Assembly: GCA_025350685.1 (NCBI GenBank)
Contig: JANXXK010000115.1
Coordinates: forward strand, 1-41,320
DNA from: Alphaproteobacteria bacterium
GTDB lineage: Bacteria > Pseudomonadota > Alphaproteobacteria > Caulobacterales > Caulobacteraceae
Reading direction: 5' to 3'
Length of the DNA stretch: 41,320 bases
Shown here: positions 23,442-33,108 of the stretch, in pieces
Layout: every line of letters begins with the position of its first letter
Position numbering within the stretch: position 1 is the first letter of the stretch
The notes under the pieces: model-generated
Seen by the model: only the letters and a program-made list of their open reading frames with translations
Told to the model about the DNA's origin: nothing
The model's database searches: none
Program-made: the position numbers and the translations under genes

Positions 23442-25235
23442 ATGGGATCTCACAGGACGTTCCGGCCTCGCCGGATGCTGCTTGCCGCGCTGTTCGGCGC
23501 GGCCGCTCTGCCGCCGCTGTCCGCCGCCGCCCAGCCGCGGCCGGTCGAATTCGCCGCCGAGGCGCCCGCGGCGCCGGCGCAGATGCAGGTCTACAAACTC
23601 GCCCCCACGCGCGCGCCGTTGGCCTTCCTCAATGAGAAGCTGAACGCACGCAAGCTGCCGGCCCTGCAGCTGGAAAAGGGCGTCTACGTCGCGCGCGGCG
23701 CCACCGGCCGCGAGGACCGCGACCGCATCCGCGCCTTCGTCGACCCGAAGAACGGCGACGCCACCTTCACCCCGGACCTGGCCGAACTGGTCGCCGCTGG
23801 CGCGCCGGCCCAGCCGATTGCCGCCGAACGGGCGCAGGGCGTGGCGCGCCAGGCGCTCACCGACCCCCGCTTCATTCCACGCGACGCCACCGAGACCCGC
23901 GTCTCCGATGCGATCCAGCTGATGGGCGGGGCGACGGCGCACGCGGCGACCACGGCCGCGCCGGGGCGGAGCGAGCCGCGGCTGGTCCTCACCATGGTGC
24001 CGGCGCTGCGCTACGTCTCCGGTTTCCGCGTCTACGGGCGCGGCTCGCACGCCCTGGTGAGCGTGGCCAACGACGGCTCCATCGTCGGCGCGCTTCGCCA
24101 TTGGCGTACGGCCGGGGCCGGCCAGCCGGTGAAGACCACCGTCACCGCCGATCAGGTGAAGGCGAGCATCGAACGCCAGCTTCGGAGCCAGGTGGCCGCC
24201 CGCGGCGCCCGCGCGGTCGTCGATAAGATCGCGATCGGCTATTACGACGGCGACGCCGGCTACCTGCAGCCGGTCTACTATTTCGAGGCGACGGTCCACT
24301 CGGCTGAGCCCAGGATCGGCGACACCAAGACCTCGGGCTATGTCCCCATCGCCAAGCCACTGGAGCCGATCCCGGATTTGGCCGCGAGGCCCTCCGGCGC
24401 CAGCCTGGCCGCGCCGAAGCCCCCCGCAGGGTCCACCGGCAAGCCCATCGGCAAGGTCGGGTCGGCGGGAATCCCCGGCGACATCAGCGTGGGCGAATAC
24501 GCCAACCAGGATTGGCCGACGAGCAGCGCCTATCTGACGATGGCCAACTCGTTGCTGTCGGGCATGACGTTCCTCAACAGCATCTTCCCCGGCATCCTGC
24601 CGCCGGTGGCCCGGACCCAGTGGTACACCGCGCACAACTGGGAGGTCGTCGGCCCCTCCTCGCGCTACTACATGAACGCCGTCAACTTCGCCTACACCGA
24701 GCCGCACGGCGACTGGTTGATCAACTCGACGCTCTCCAACTGCTGCGAGAACTGGTACGTGCCGAACATCGGCACGGGCGGCAATCCAGGCTTCGGCCAT
24801 GCCGCCGGCGGGGTGCTGGCGACCTGGCTGATCATGTCCTGCGAGGTCATCCCCTCAATGTACGACCGCCAGAACGAGGCGGGCGGGACCGGCAATCCGT
24901 ACACCGCATTCGACCCCTGGTGGGGCGTGTTCCAGGGCATGCACAACGCGCTCGGATTCCGCACCATCATGTTCTACCCGGACGACTCCCTGAACTGGGG
25001 CTTCGGCTATTCCGCCTCGTTCGGCGGCGACGTGAACGCGGCCTGGTTCCAGGCCGTCGCCGCCTACGACGGCAATGACGGAACCTATGCGAGTCAGCAC
25101 CTGAAGGGCGGGATCACGGTCCACTACGACCGGGCGTCGTCGATGGTCGACGCCCGCGACCTCGGCCAGTCGATCTACAGCGTCGGCGCACAGAGCGCGT
25201 CCTCGACCCTGTGGAACTTCTGGATGGGCAACTGA
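23442..25235 (+). CDS. Exported DUF6345-like protein with caspase-like His/Cys pair
   Basis: This 597-residue secreted or periplasmic protein has a signal peptide at residues 1-33 (RRMLLAALFGAAALPPLSA). Residues 35-300 resemble one or two PepSY/FTP-like propeptide units (for example VSGFRVYGRGSHALVSVAND and VGALRHWRTAG). After a Pro/Ala/Gly linker (about 305-350) comes a globular part from about 355: TAHNWEVVGPSSRYYMNAV, EPHGDWL with His422, ATWLIMSCEVIPS with Cys467, then WWGVFQGMHNALGFRTIMFY. This order matches DUF6345-type proteins, in which His-Gly and a Cys after a hydrophobic strand lie about 45 residues apart, as in clan CD (caspase/gingipain) peptidases. Protease activity is inference; the family is not characterised to my knowledge. 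ATG 23442 follows GGGAGAAGG. The neighbour is an exported S9 peptidase. Confidence 0.75.
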   Translation: MGSHRTFRPRRMLLAALFGAAALPPLSAAAQPRPVEFAAEAPAAPAQMQVYKLAPTRAPLAFLNEKLNARKLPALQLEKGVYVARGATGREDRDRIRAFVDPKNGDATFTPDLAELVAAGAPAQPIAAERAQGVARQALTDPRFIPRDATETRVSDAIQLMGGATAHAATTAAPGRSEPRLVLTMVPALRYVSGFRVYGRGSHALVSVANDGSIVGALRHWRTAGAGQPVKTTVTADQVKASIERQLRSQVAARGARAVVDKIAIGYYDGDAGYLQPVYYFEATVHSAEPRIGDTKTSGYVPIAKPLEPIPDLAARPSGASLAAPKPPAGSTGKPIGKVGSAGIPGDISVGEYANQDWPTSSAYLTMANSLLSGMTFLNSIFPGILPPVARTQWYTAHNWEVVGPSSRYYMNAVNFAYTEPHGDWLINSTLSNCCENWYVPNIGTGGNPGFGHAAGGVLATWLIMSCEVIPSMYDRQNEAGGTGNPYTAFDPWWGVFQGMHNALGFRTIMFYPDDSLNWGFGYSASFGGDVNAAWFQAVAAYDGNDGTYASQHLKGGITVHYDRASSMVDARDLGQSIYSVGAQSASSTLWNFWMGN

Positions 25236-25253
25236 CGGCTGTACAGAGGTGAG

Positions 25254-25272
25254 CGGCCGCGCGATGCGGCCG
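25254..25272. terminator. Short GC hairpin after the DUF6345-like gene
   Basis: CGGCCGC at 25254-25260 pairs with GCGGCCG at 25266-25272 around GCGAT, 18 nt past the stop. No T tract follows. It may slow transcription or protect the 3' end, but read-through into the S9 peptidase 95 nt downstream is possible. Confidence 0.4.
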
Positions 25273-25330
25273 GCTGGACAAACCCCGACGGCGCGGCCTT
25301 TGTAGGCGCCTTCAGTTTCGGGGGATTCCT

Positions 25331-27370
25331 ATGCGTCTTGTTCTGCTCCTGTCCGCGCTGGCCGTCCTGGGCGCGGCGCCCGCCCTTGCCCAGATGGCGG
25401 AAGGTCCGGCGAAGACCTTCCAGGGGCGCGACGTCTTCGGCATCCGCACGGCCGGCGACCCGCAGGTGCGCCCCGACGGCGGCGCCATCGCCTATGTGCG
25501 CACCACCCAGGAGATCATGATCGACAACGGCCGGCCGGCGATCTGGCTGGTCGATCCCGTCACCGGCGCCCAGTCGCCGCTGGTGGTCGACGACCAGGCC
25601 AACTTCACCCCTCGCTGGTCGCCGGACGGGACGCGGCTGGCCTACGTGTCGGCCGGCCCGTCCGGTGCGCAGCTTTATGTGCGCTGGATCGCCGCGAACC
25701 GCTCGGCCAAGGTCGCCACGCTTGAGCACGCGCCCAACGACGTCGTCTGGTCGCCGGACGGCAAGACGATCGCTTTCACCATGCTGGTCGAGGACGAGGG
25801 CCAGCCCTTTGGTCAGCCCATGGGCAAGCCCGAAGGGGCGAAATGGGCCGACCCGCTGAAGGTCATCGAGCGGGTGACCTACCGCGCCGATGGCGCTGGC
25901 TATCTGAAGAACGGCTACCGCCACCTGTTCGTGGTCTCCGCCGACGGCGGCGCGCCACGCCAGCTGACGTTCGGCAAGTACGACGACGGCGGCCCCATCG
26001 ACTTCAGCAAGGACGGCAAGCTCGTCTACTTCGCCACCAACCACGACAAGAACTGGGAGCGCGACCCGCAAGAGAGCGAGATCTATTCGGCGGCCGTCGC
26101 TGACGGGTCGCTGACGCGCCTGACCAACCGCGTCGGGCCGGACATCGCCCCCACCGTCTCGCCGGACGGGAGCAAGATCGCCTACCTCGGCTTCGACGAT
26201 GCCCGCCATCGCGGCTACGAAAACACCCGCCTCTACCTGATGGACCGCGACGGCAAGAACAGCCGCCTGATCACCGGCGGCCTCGACAACTCCATCAGCG
26301 GCCTGGCCTGGGCCGCCGACGGCAAGTCCCTGGTGGTCAGCTACGCCGACCGCGGGATCAGCAAGATCGCCCGCCTCGGCCTCGACGGAAAGCTGGAGAC
26401 CCTGGCCAGCGGCCTGGTCCCCGCCGACCTAGACCGGCCCTACACCGGCGGCGACTATTCGCTGGGCAAGACCGGCCTGATCGCCTTCACTCAGGGCGAT
26501 GCCAATTCGCCGGCCGACGTGGCCGTGGTCCGCGCCGGCAAGGTCACGCGCCTGACCCACCTCAATGACGACCTCTTCGCCGGCAAGCAGCTCGGCAAGG
26601 TCGAGGCAATGCCGGTGGTCTCGTCCTACGACAAGAAACCGATCGACGCCTGGATCGTCACCCCGCCCAACTTCGACCCGTCGAAGAAATATCCGCTGGT
26701 CCTGGAGATCCATGGCGGCCCGTTCTCGGCCTATGGCCCGGTGTTCTCCACCGACGACCAGCAGTATGCCGCGGCCGGCTATGTGGTGGTCTACGCCAAC
26801 CCGCGCGGTTCGACGTCCTACGGCGAAGCCTTCGCCAATGAGATCGACCGCAACTATCCCAGCCACGACTACGACGACCTGATGAGCGCGGTGGACACCG
26901 CCATCGCCAAGGGCTTCGTCGATCCCAACCGCCTCTATGTCACCGGCGGCTCCGGCGGCGGCTGCCTGACCGCCTGGATCGTCGGCAAGACCAACCGCTT
27001 CAAGGCCGCGGCCACCCAGAAGCCGGTGATCAACTGGACCAGCGAGGTGCTGACCACCGACGGCTACACCTTCATGGGCGCCTACTGGTTCGGCAAGATG
27101 CCGTGGGAGGACCCGCAGGGCTACTGGGCCCGCTCGCCGCTGTCGCTGGTCGGCAATGTGACGACGCCCACGCTGGTCGTGGTCGGAGAAGAGGATCACC
27201 GCACCCCGCCGTCGGAGGCCGAGCAGTATTTCGCAGCGCTACAGATCCGCGGCGTACCGACCGCGCTGGTCCGCGTGCCCGGCGCCTCGCATCACGGCCT
27301 GGCCGAGCGGCCCAGCCAATCGGTCGGCAAGGCGCGCGCCATCCTGGCCTGGTTCGACCGGTACAGGTGA
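25331..27370 (+). CDS. Exported S9 family prolyl-oligopeptidase-like peptidase
   Basis: This 679-residue serine peptidase of the dipeptidyl/acylaminoacyl peptidase branch has a signal peptide (MRLVLLLSALAVLGAAPALA). An N-terminal beta-propeller (residues 30-400) shows TolB-like repeats: SPDGTRLAYVS, SPDGKTIAFT, SADGGAPRQLTFG and SPDGSKIAYLG. The C-terminal alpha/beta hydrolase domain has LVLEIHGGPFSAYG (oxyanion region), Ser541 in VTGGSGGGCLTAW, Asp622 in VVGEEDHRTP and His654 or His655 in GASHHGL. It should trim or hydrolyse small peptides in the periplasm. It follows the DUF6345-like gene by 95 nt and may share its transcript. Confidence 0.93.
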   Translation: MRLVLLLSALAVLGAAPALAQMAEGPAKTFQGRDVFGIRTAGDPQVRPDGGAIAYVRTTQEIMIDNGRPAIWLVDPVTGAQSPLVVDDQANFTPRWSPDGTRLAYVSAGPSGAQLYVRWIAANRSAKVATLEHAPNDVVWSPDGKTIAFTMLVEDEGQPFGQPMGKPEGAKWADPLKVIERVTYRADGAGYLKNGYRHLFVVSADGGAPRQLTFGKYDDGGPIDFSKDGKLVYFATNHDKNWERDPQESEIYSAAVADGSLTRLTNRVGPDIAPTVSPDGSKIAYLGFDDARHRGYENTRLYLMDRDGKNSRLITGGLDNSISGLAWAADGKSLVVSYADRGISKIARLGLDGKLETLASGLVPADLDRPYTGGDYSLGKTGLIAFTQGDANSPADVAVVRAGKVTRLTHLNDDLFAGKQLGKVEAMPVVSSYDKKPIDAWIVTPPNFDPSKKYPLVLEIHGGPFSAYGPVFSTDDQQYAAAGYVVVYANPRGSTSYGEAFANEIDRNYPSHDYDDLMSAVDTAIAKGFVDPNRLYVTGGSGGGCLTAWIVGKTNRFKAAATQKPVINWTSEVLTTDGYTFMGAYWFGKMPWEDPQGYWARSPLSLVGNVTTPTLVVVGEEDHRTPPSEAEQYFAALQIRGVPTALVRVPGASHHGLAERPSQSVGKARAILAWFDRYR

Positions 27371-27434
27371 CGCGCGGCCTCCTCCTGGCCGACGTCGACG
27401 CCCGCTCGGCCTTCACGCGAACCCGGACCAACCC

Positions 27435-27845
27435 ATGAGCAACGCCGCCGCAGACACGCCCTCCCAGCTGATCGATGCGCGGATCAAGGCGCTGGGCGAT
27501 TGGCGGGGCGAGACGCTGGCCCGCGCCCGCAAGCTCGTCCGACAGGCCGTCCCCGAGGCCGTCGAGGAATGGAAGTGGCGCGGCGTTCCGGTCTGGTCGC
27601 ACGACGGGATCATCTGCACCGGCGAGACCTACAAGGCCGTCGTCAAGCTGACCTTCGCTCGGGGCGCGGCGCTGGCAGACCCCTCCAGCCTGTTCAACTC
27701 CAGCCTGGACGGCAATGTCCGCCGCGCCATCGACTTCCGCGAGGGCGAGACGATCGATGAGCAGGCGTTGATCGCGCTCTTCCGCGCCGCCGCGGCGCTC
27801 AACACCTCGACGCGCGCCGCCAAGGCCAGGCCCAAGCGCGCCTGA
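27435..27845 (+). CDS. DUF1801 domain protein
   Basis: This 136-residue soluble protein has the DUF1801 (YdhG-like) fold: the helical start SQLIDARIKALGDWRGETLARA, then AVEEWKWRGVPVWSHDGIIC, KAVVKLTFARGAAL, the SLFNSSLDG loop and VRRAIDFREGE. The C-terminus is Lys/Arg/Ala-rich and probably disordered. The family shares a frataxin-like fold; some members are called iron chaperones, but function is unproven. The gene follows the S9 peptidase by 64 nt and converges with the histidine kinase, whose stop is 2 nt from this stop. Confidence 0.88.
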   Translation: MSNAAADTPSQLIDARIKALGDWRGETLARARKLVRQAVPEAVEEWKWRGVPVWSHDGIICTGETYKAVVKLTFARGAALADPSSLFNSSLDGNVRRAIDFREGETIDEQALIALFRAAAALNTSTRAAKARPKRA

Positions 27846-27847
27846 GG

Positions 27848-29656
27848 TTAGGCCACTTCGGCCTGGGCGCCGCCGCCGGGCTTGGCCTGTTGCGGCACCG
27901 CGGCGCGGGTGAGCACGTCGAACAGCTCGCTGGCCTGAATGGGTTTGGCTACGTGGCCGTCCATGCCGGCGGCAATGTATTGCTCGACTTGGTGGCTCAT
28001 GGCGTTGGCGGTCAGCGCGATGATCGGGGTGCGTGGGCGGCCGGTGTCGGCCTCGCGGTTGCGGATCGCCGCCGTCGCCGTCAGCCCGTCCATCACCGGC
28101 ATCTGCACGTCCATCAGGATCACGTCCCAGTCTTCGGTCTCCCAGGCCTCGACCGCGAGCTGGCCGTTGTCGACCACCACCGGATCGACGCCCATCTGGT
28201 GCAGCAGGGTCTTCAGGACCAGCTGGTTGACCGCGTTGTCCTCGGCGGCCAGCACGCGCAGTGCGATATCGGCGCGCTCGGTGGGGACGCCGGTGACTGC
28301 GGCGACCGGGCGCTCCTCGCCCGCCCATAACATGGGCAGGCGCACGATGAACCTGGAGCCGAGCCCCAGGTCGCTCTCGACGCTGATCTCACCGTCCATC
28401 AGGTGGGCGAGCTCGCGGCAGATGGCCAGGCCCAGGCCCGTGCCGCCGAACCTGCGCGTCGTGGAGCTGTCCAGCTGGTCGAACTTGGCGAATAGCTTGC
28501 TCAGGTTTTCCGGGGCGATGCCGACGCCGGTGTCAGACACCGAAATCTCCAGTCCGGTCTCGCCGCGCCGCGCGACGACACGGATCTCGCCCTGCTCGGT
28601 GAACTTGAGCGCGTTGGAGATCAGGTTGTAGAGGATCTGGCGCAGGCGCGTCGGGTCGCCGATGTAGCGGCCGCGAGCCTGCTCGATGTCGAGGGCGAAG
28701 GAGAGCCCCTTCTTGTTGGCCAGCGCCGTGAACGCCGAATAGGCGCCGCGCGCCACCTCAGCCAGCTCGAACTCCAGCTGTTCCAGCTCCAGCTTGCCGG
28801 CCTCGATCTTCGACAGGTCCAGCACGTCGTTGAGGATCGCCAGCAGGGCCTCGCCGGAGCGGTGGATCACCGATAGCCGGTCGCGCTGCTTGTCGGTGAG
28901 CTCGTCGCCGGCCATGGCCTGGGCCATGCCCAGCACCCCGTTCAGCGGTGTGCGGATCTCGTGGCTCATGGTCGCCAGGAAGGTCGACTTCGCCGCGTTG
29001 GCGGCCTCGGCGGCGACCTCTCCATCGCGGGCCCGGCCGCGCGCCTGGCGCAGCGCCGAGCGCGACCGGTCGAGCAGCCGGCGCGACAGGAAGAAGAAGT
29101 TGGTCATGCTGACCCCGGCGGCCACGCAGGTGAGGATCGCCCCCAGCTTCCAGCCCGCGCGGCTGGCCAGGTCATAGGCGATATAGAGGAAGGTCCCGAC
29201 GTAGGGAGCCAGCAGCATCCGGAACCGGGTCAGGTCGGCATAGTACTGCAGCAGCACATAGGCCGCGCCGACGAAGGCGGCGATCACCGCGAACACCTGG
29301 GCCAGGTCGTCGCCGGTCCGCCAGATCGCCACCAGAATGCCGGCCTGCAGGATCGTCGAGAGGGCGTTGTTGAAGCTGATCAGGCGGTTCAGGCGCGCCA
29401 GGTCCTGCGGCGAGTGAGGCTTTTCGAACTCACCGACGAAGCGGATGCCGGCGGCCAGGCCCAGCCAGATCGCGACCAGCCAGGTCATGGTCCAGAACAG
29501 CCCGATGCTTTGCACGGCGACGGCGGCGACCGCCGTGGAGGCGACCATCCGCGGCCAGACGTTGCGGGCCGAGGCGCCATAGAGGCGCATGCCCTGGGTC
29601 AGCTTCTGGCTGGCTTCAGGCGCGCCGGACGTCATGCTGTCGGCAGCGTTGCTCAA
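27848..29656 (-). CDS. Membrane-bound hybrid histidine kinase
   Basis: This 602-residue sensor has an N-terminal membrane region of about six helices (residues 35-190; for example [16 protein letters not shown] and [10 protein letters not shown]) with no visible periplasmic domain or PAS. A short helical linker (200-225) leads to the HisKA domain with His232 in [13 protein letters not shown], then HATPase motifs: N-box [37 protein letters not shown]-terminal receiver domain has phospho-acceptor Asp516 in [13 protein letters not shown] and Lys in HVAKPIQ. There is no HPt domain, so a separate phosphotransfer protein is needed. I chose TTG 29656 for its GGAGGAG ribosome site; ATG 29635 is the alternative. 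No response regulator gene is adjacent, so the signal and output are unknown. Confidence 0.92.
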   Translation of the reverse strand: MSNAADSMTSGAPEASQKLTQGMRLYGASARNVWPRMVASTAVAAVAVQSIGLFWTMTWLVAIWLGLAAGIRFVGEFEKPHSPQDLARLNRLISFNNALSTILQAGILVAIWRTGDDLAQVFAVIAAFVGAAYVLLQYYADLTRFRMLLAPYVGTFLYIAYDLASRAGWKLGAILTCVAAGVSMTNFFFLSRRLLDRSRSALRQARGRARDGEVAAEAANAAKSTFLATMSHEIRTPLNGVLGMAQAMAGDELTDKQRDRLSVIHRSGEALLAILNDVLDLSKIEAGKLELEQLEFELAEVARGAYSAFTALANKKGLSFALDIEQARGRYIGDPTRLRQILYNLISNALKFTEQGEIRVVARRGETGLEISVSDTGVGIAPENLSKLFAKFDQLDSSTTRRFGGTGLGLAICRELAHLMDGEISVESDLGLGSRFIVRLPMLWAGEERPVAAVTGVPTERADIALRVLAAEDNAVNQLVLKTLLHQMGVDPVVVDNGQLAVEAWETEDWDVILMDVQMPVMDGLTATAAIRNREADTGRPRTPIIALTANAMSHQVEQYIAAGMDGHVAKPIQASELFDVLTRAAVPQQAKPGGGAQAEVA

Positions 29657-29816
29657 CAGCTCCTCCCCCTATCGTTGATGACATTGTTCTCTAAAGCGAG
29701 TTAACCACACGTCACCACACAGGAAATCAGTCTGCGGACGTTCAAATACCCGGTATGCTCAGGCCCATCGTCATCTCAGCTTGGAACGGCGATGGCAGCG
29801 GCGCGGAGTATGCTGT

Positions 29817-29880
29817 GCCCCCTCTCCGGCCCTTCGGGCCACCTCCCCCTCAGTGGGACTCCGCCTTGGGGGGAGGATTT
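29817..29880. repeat. C-rich inverted repeat downstream of gdhA, possible terminator
   Basis: CCTCCCCC at 29842-29849 pairs with GGGGGAGG at 29869-29876, and a small GGCC-CTTC-GGGCC-type hairpin lies beside it (29828-29840). The element is 15 nt past the gdhA stop when read on the minus strand and sits in the 238-nt gap before the kinase. It shares the C-rich arm style of the elements at 2241 and 15591. On the plus strand, ATTT follows the stem. Confidence 0.6.
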
Positions 29881-29894
29881 CTTCGCCCGATTAC

Positions 29895-31331
<1,437 letters not shown>

Positions 31332-31440
31332 TCACCGCGCCCACGCCCGCCTCGGGGGCGAAGCCCCTTCACAAAGCGCTGCAAATGGACCCAACTCCCG
31401 CAACGATGGGCTGCGACGACGGGCTGGGGAGCTCTCCCAA

Positions 31441-33087
31441 ATGACCAAGGCCTCCGACGTGTTCATCGCCTGTCTTGAGGAAGAGGGTGTCGAATATATC
31501 TTCGGCGTGCCGGGGGAGGAGAACCTCGATGTGCTCGACAGCCTGTCGCGCTCCAGGAAGATCAAGCTGATCCTCACCCGCCACGAGCAGGCCGCCGGCT
31601 TCATGGCCGCCACCTACGGCCGCCACACCGGCAAGGCCGGGGTGTGCATCGCCACCCTCGGTCCCGGCGCCACCAACCTGGTGACCGCGGCGGCCTACGC
31701 CCAGCTGGGCGGCATGCCGATGATGATGATCACCGGCCAGAAGCCGATCAAGAGCTCCAAACAGGGCCGCTTCCAGATCCTCGACGTGGTGGCGATGATG
31801 GGGCCGCTGACCAAGTTCACCCACCAGCTGGCCTCGGCCGACAACATCCCCAGCCGCGTCCGCGAGGCCTTCCGCCTGGCCCAGGAGGAAAAGCCCGGCG
31901 CCGTGCACATCGAGGTCCCCGAGGACATCGCCCACGAGCAAACCGACGCCAAGCCGCTGAAGCGGAGCAATGCGCGCCGCCCGGTCGCCGACGACAAGTC
32001 GATCCGCGCGGCGGTCAGCCGGATCGAAAAGGCCAGGTCGCCGCTGCTGGTCATCGGCGCCGGCGCCAACCGGACCATGACCGGACGCATGCTGGCCGAG
32101 TTTGTCGCCAAGACCGACATCCCCTTCGTCACCACCCAGCTCGGCAAGGGCGTGATTGACGAGCTGAACCCCAAGTTCCTCGGCTGCGCGGCGCTGTCGT
32201 CCGGCGACTTCGTCCACCGCGCCATCGGCTCGGCCGATCTGATCGTCAACATCGGCCACGACGTGATCGAAAAGCCGCCGTTCTTCATGCAGGCCGGCGG
32301 CGCCGAGGTGATCCACGTCTCCTTCCGCTCGGCCGAGGTCGATCCGGTCTACTTCCCGCAATACGAAGTCATCGGCGATATCGGCAACGCCATCTGGCAG
32401 ATGAAGGAAACCATCGCCGTCCAGTCCCGCTGGGACTTCGCCACCATGATGAAGGCTCGCGCCGCCGAGGTGGCCCACACCGCCGCCGCCGCCCACGACC
32501 AGCGCTACCCGATCTATCCGCAACACCTGGTCGCCCAGATCCGTGAAGTCATGCCGGCCGACGGCATCATCTGCCTGGACAACGGGGTCTATAAGATCTG
32601 GTTCGCGCGCAACTATCCCGCCCGCCAGGCCAACACCGTCCTGCTGGACAATGCGCTGGCCACCATGGGCGCGGGCCTGCCGTCCGCCATGGCATCGGCC
32701 ATGGTCTATCCGGATCGCAAGGTGATGGCGATCTGCGGCGACGGCGGCTTCATGATGAACAGCCAGGAGCTGGAAACCGCCGTCCGCCTGAAGCTCAACA
32801 TCACCGTGCTGATCCTCAACGACAACTCCTACGGCATGATCCGCTGGAAACAGGCCAACATGGGCTTTGCGGACTGGGGCCTGACCTACGGCAACCCGGA
32901 CTTCGTGAAATATGCCGAGAGCTACGGCGCCAAGGGCTATCGGTGCGACAACGCCAAGGGCCTGCCGGCGCTCATCCGCCAGTGCCTGGACGCGCCCGGC
33001 GTCAACCTGATCGAGGTCCCGGTGGACTATTCGGACAACGATCCAATCCTCAACAAGCAAATCAAGGAGCTGAGCGCGGCGGTCTGA
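31441..33087 (+). CDS. Acetolactate-synthase-like thiamine-diphosphate enzyme
   Basis: This 548-residue TPP-dependent enzyme is of the acetolactate synthase large-subunit family. It shows the PYR domain with catalytic Glu49 in TRHEQAAGFMAATYGR and LGPGATNLVTAAAYAQLGG, the central domain (about 190-340), and the PP domain with the TPP/Mg motif GDGGFMMNSQELETAV from 433 to NDNSYG near 460. No regulatory subunit (ilvN/ilvH) is adjacent, and the best visual match is to catabolic, FAD-independent (AlsS-like) enzymes. Its partner is an aldehyde dehydrogenase 21 nt downstream, not acetolactate decarboxylase. The true reaction could thus be a decarboxylation or carboligation feeding an aldehyde to that enzyme. 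Confidence 0.88.
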   Translation: MTKASDVFIACLEEEGVEYIFGVPGEENLDVLDSLSRSRKIKLILTRHEQAAGFMAATYGRHTGKAGVCIATLGPGATNLVTAAAYAQLGGMPMMMITGQKPIKSSKQGRFQILDVVAMMGPLTKFTHQLASADNIPSRVREAFRLAQEEKPGAVHIEVPEDIAHEQTDAKPLKRSNARRPVADDKSIRAAVSRIEKARSPLLVIGAGANRTMTGRMLAEFVAKTDIPFVTTQLGKGVIDELNPKFLGCAALSSGDFVHRAIGSADLIVNIGHDVIEKPPFFMQAGGAEVIHVSFRSAEVDPVYFPQYEVIGDIGNAIWQMKETIAVQSRWDFATMMKARAAEVAHTAAAAHDQRYPIYPQHLVAQIREVMPADGIICLDNGVYKIWFARNYPARQANTVLLDNALATMGAGLPSAMASAMVYPDRKVMAICGDGGFMMNSQELETAVRLKLNITVLILNDNSYGMIRWKQANMGFADWGLTYGNPDFVKYAESYGAKGYRCDNAKGLPALIRQCLDAPGVNLIEVPVDYSDNDPILNKQIKELSAAV

Positions 33088-33108
33088 CGACCCGGCGCGC
33101 GCGAACCC

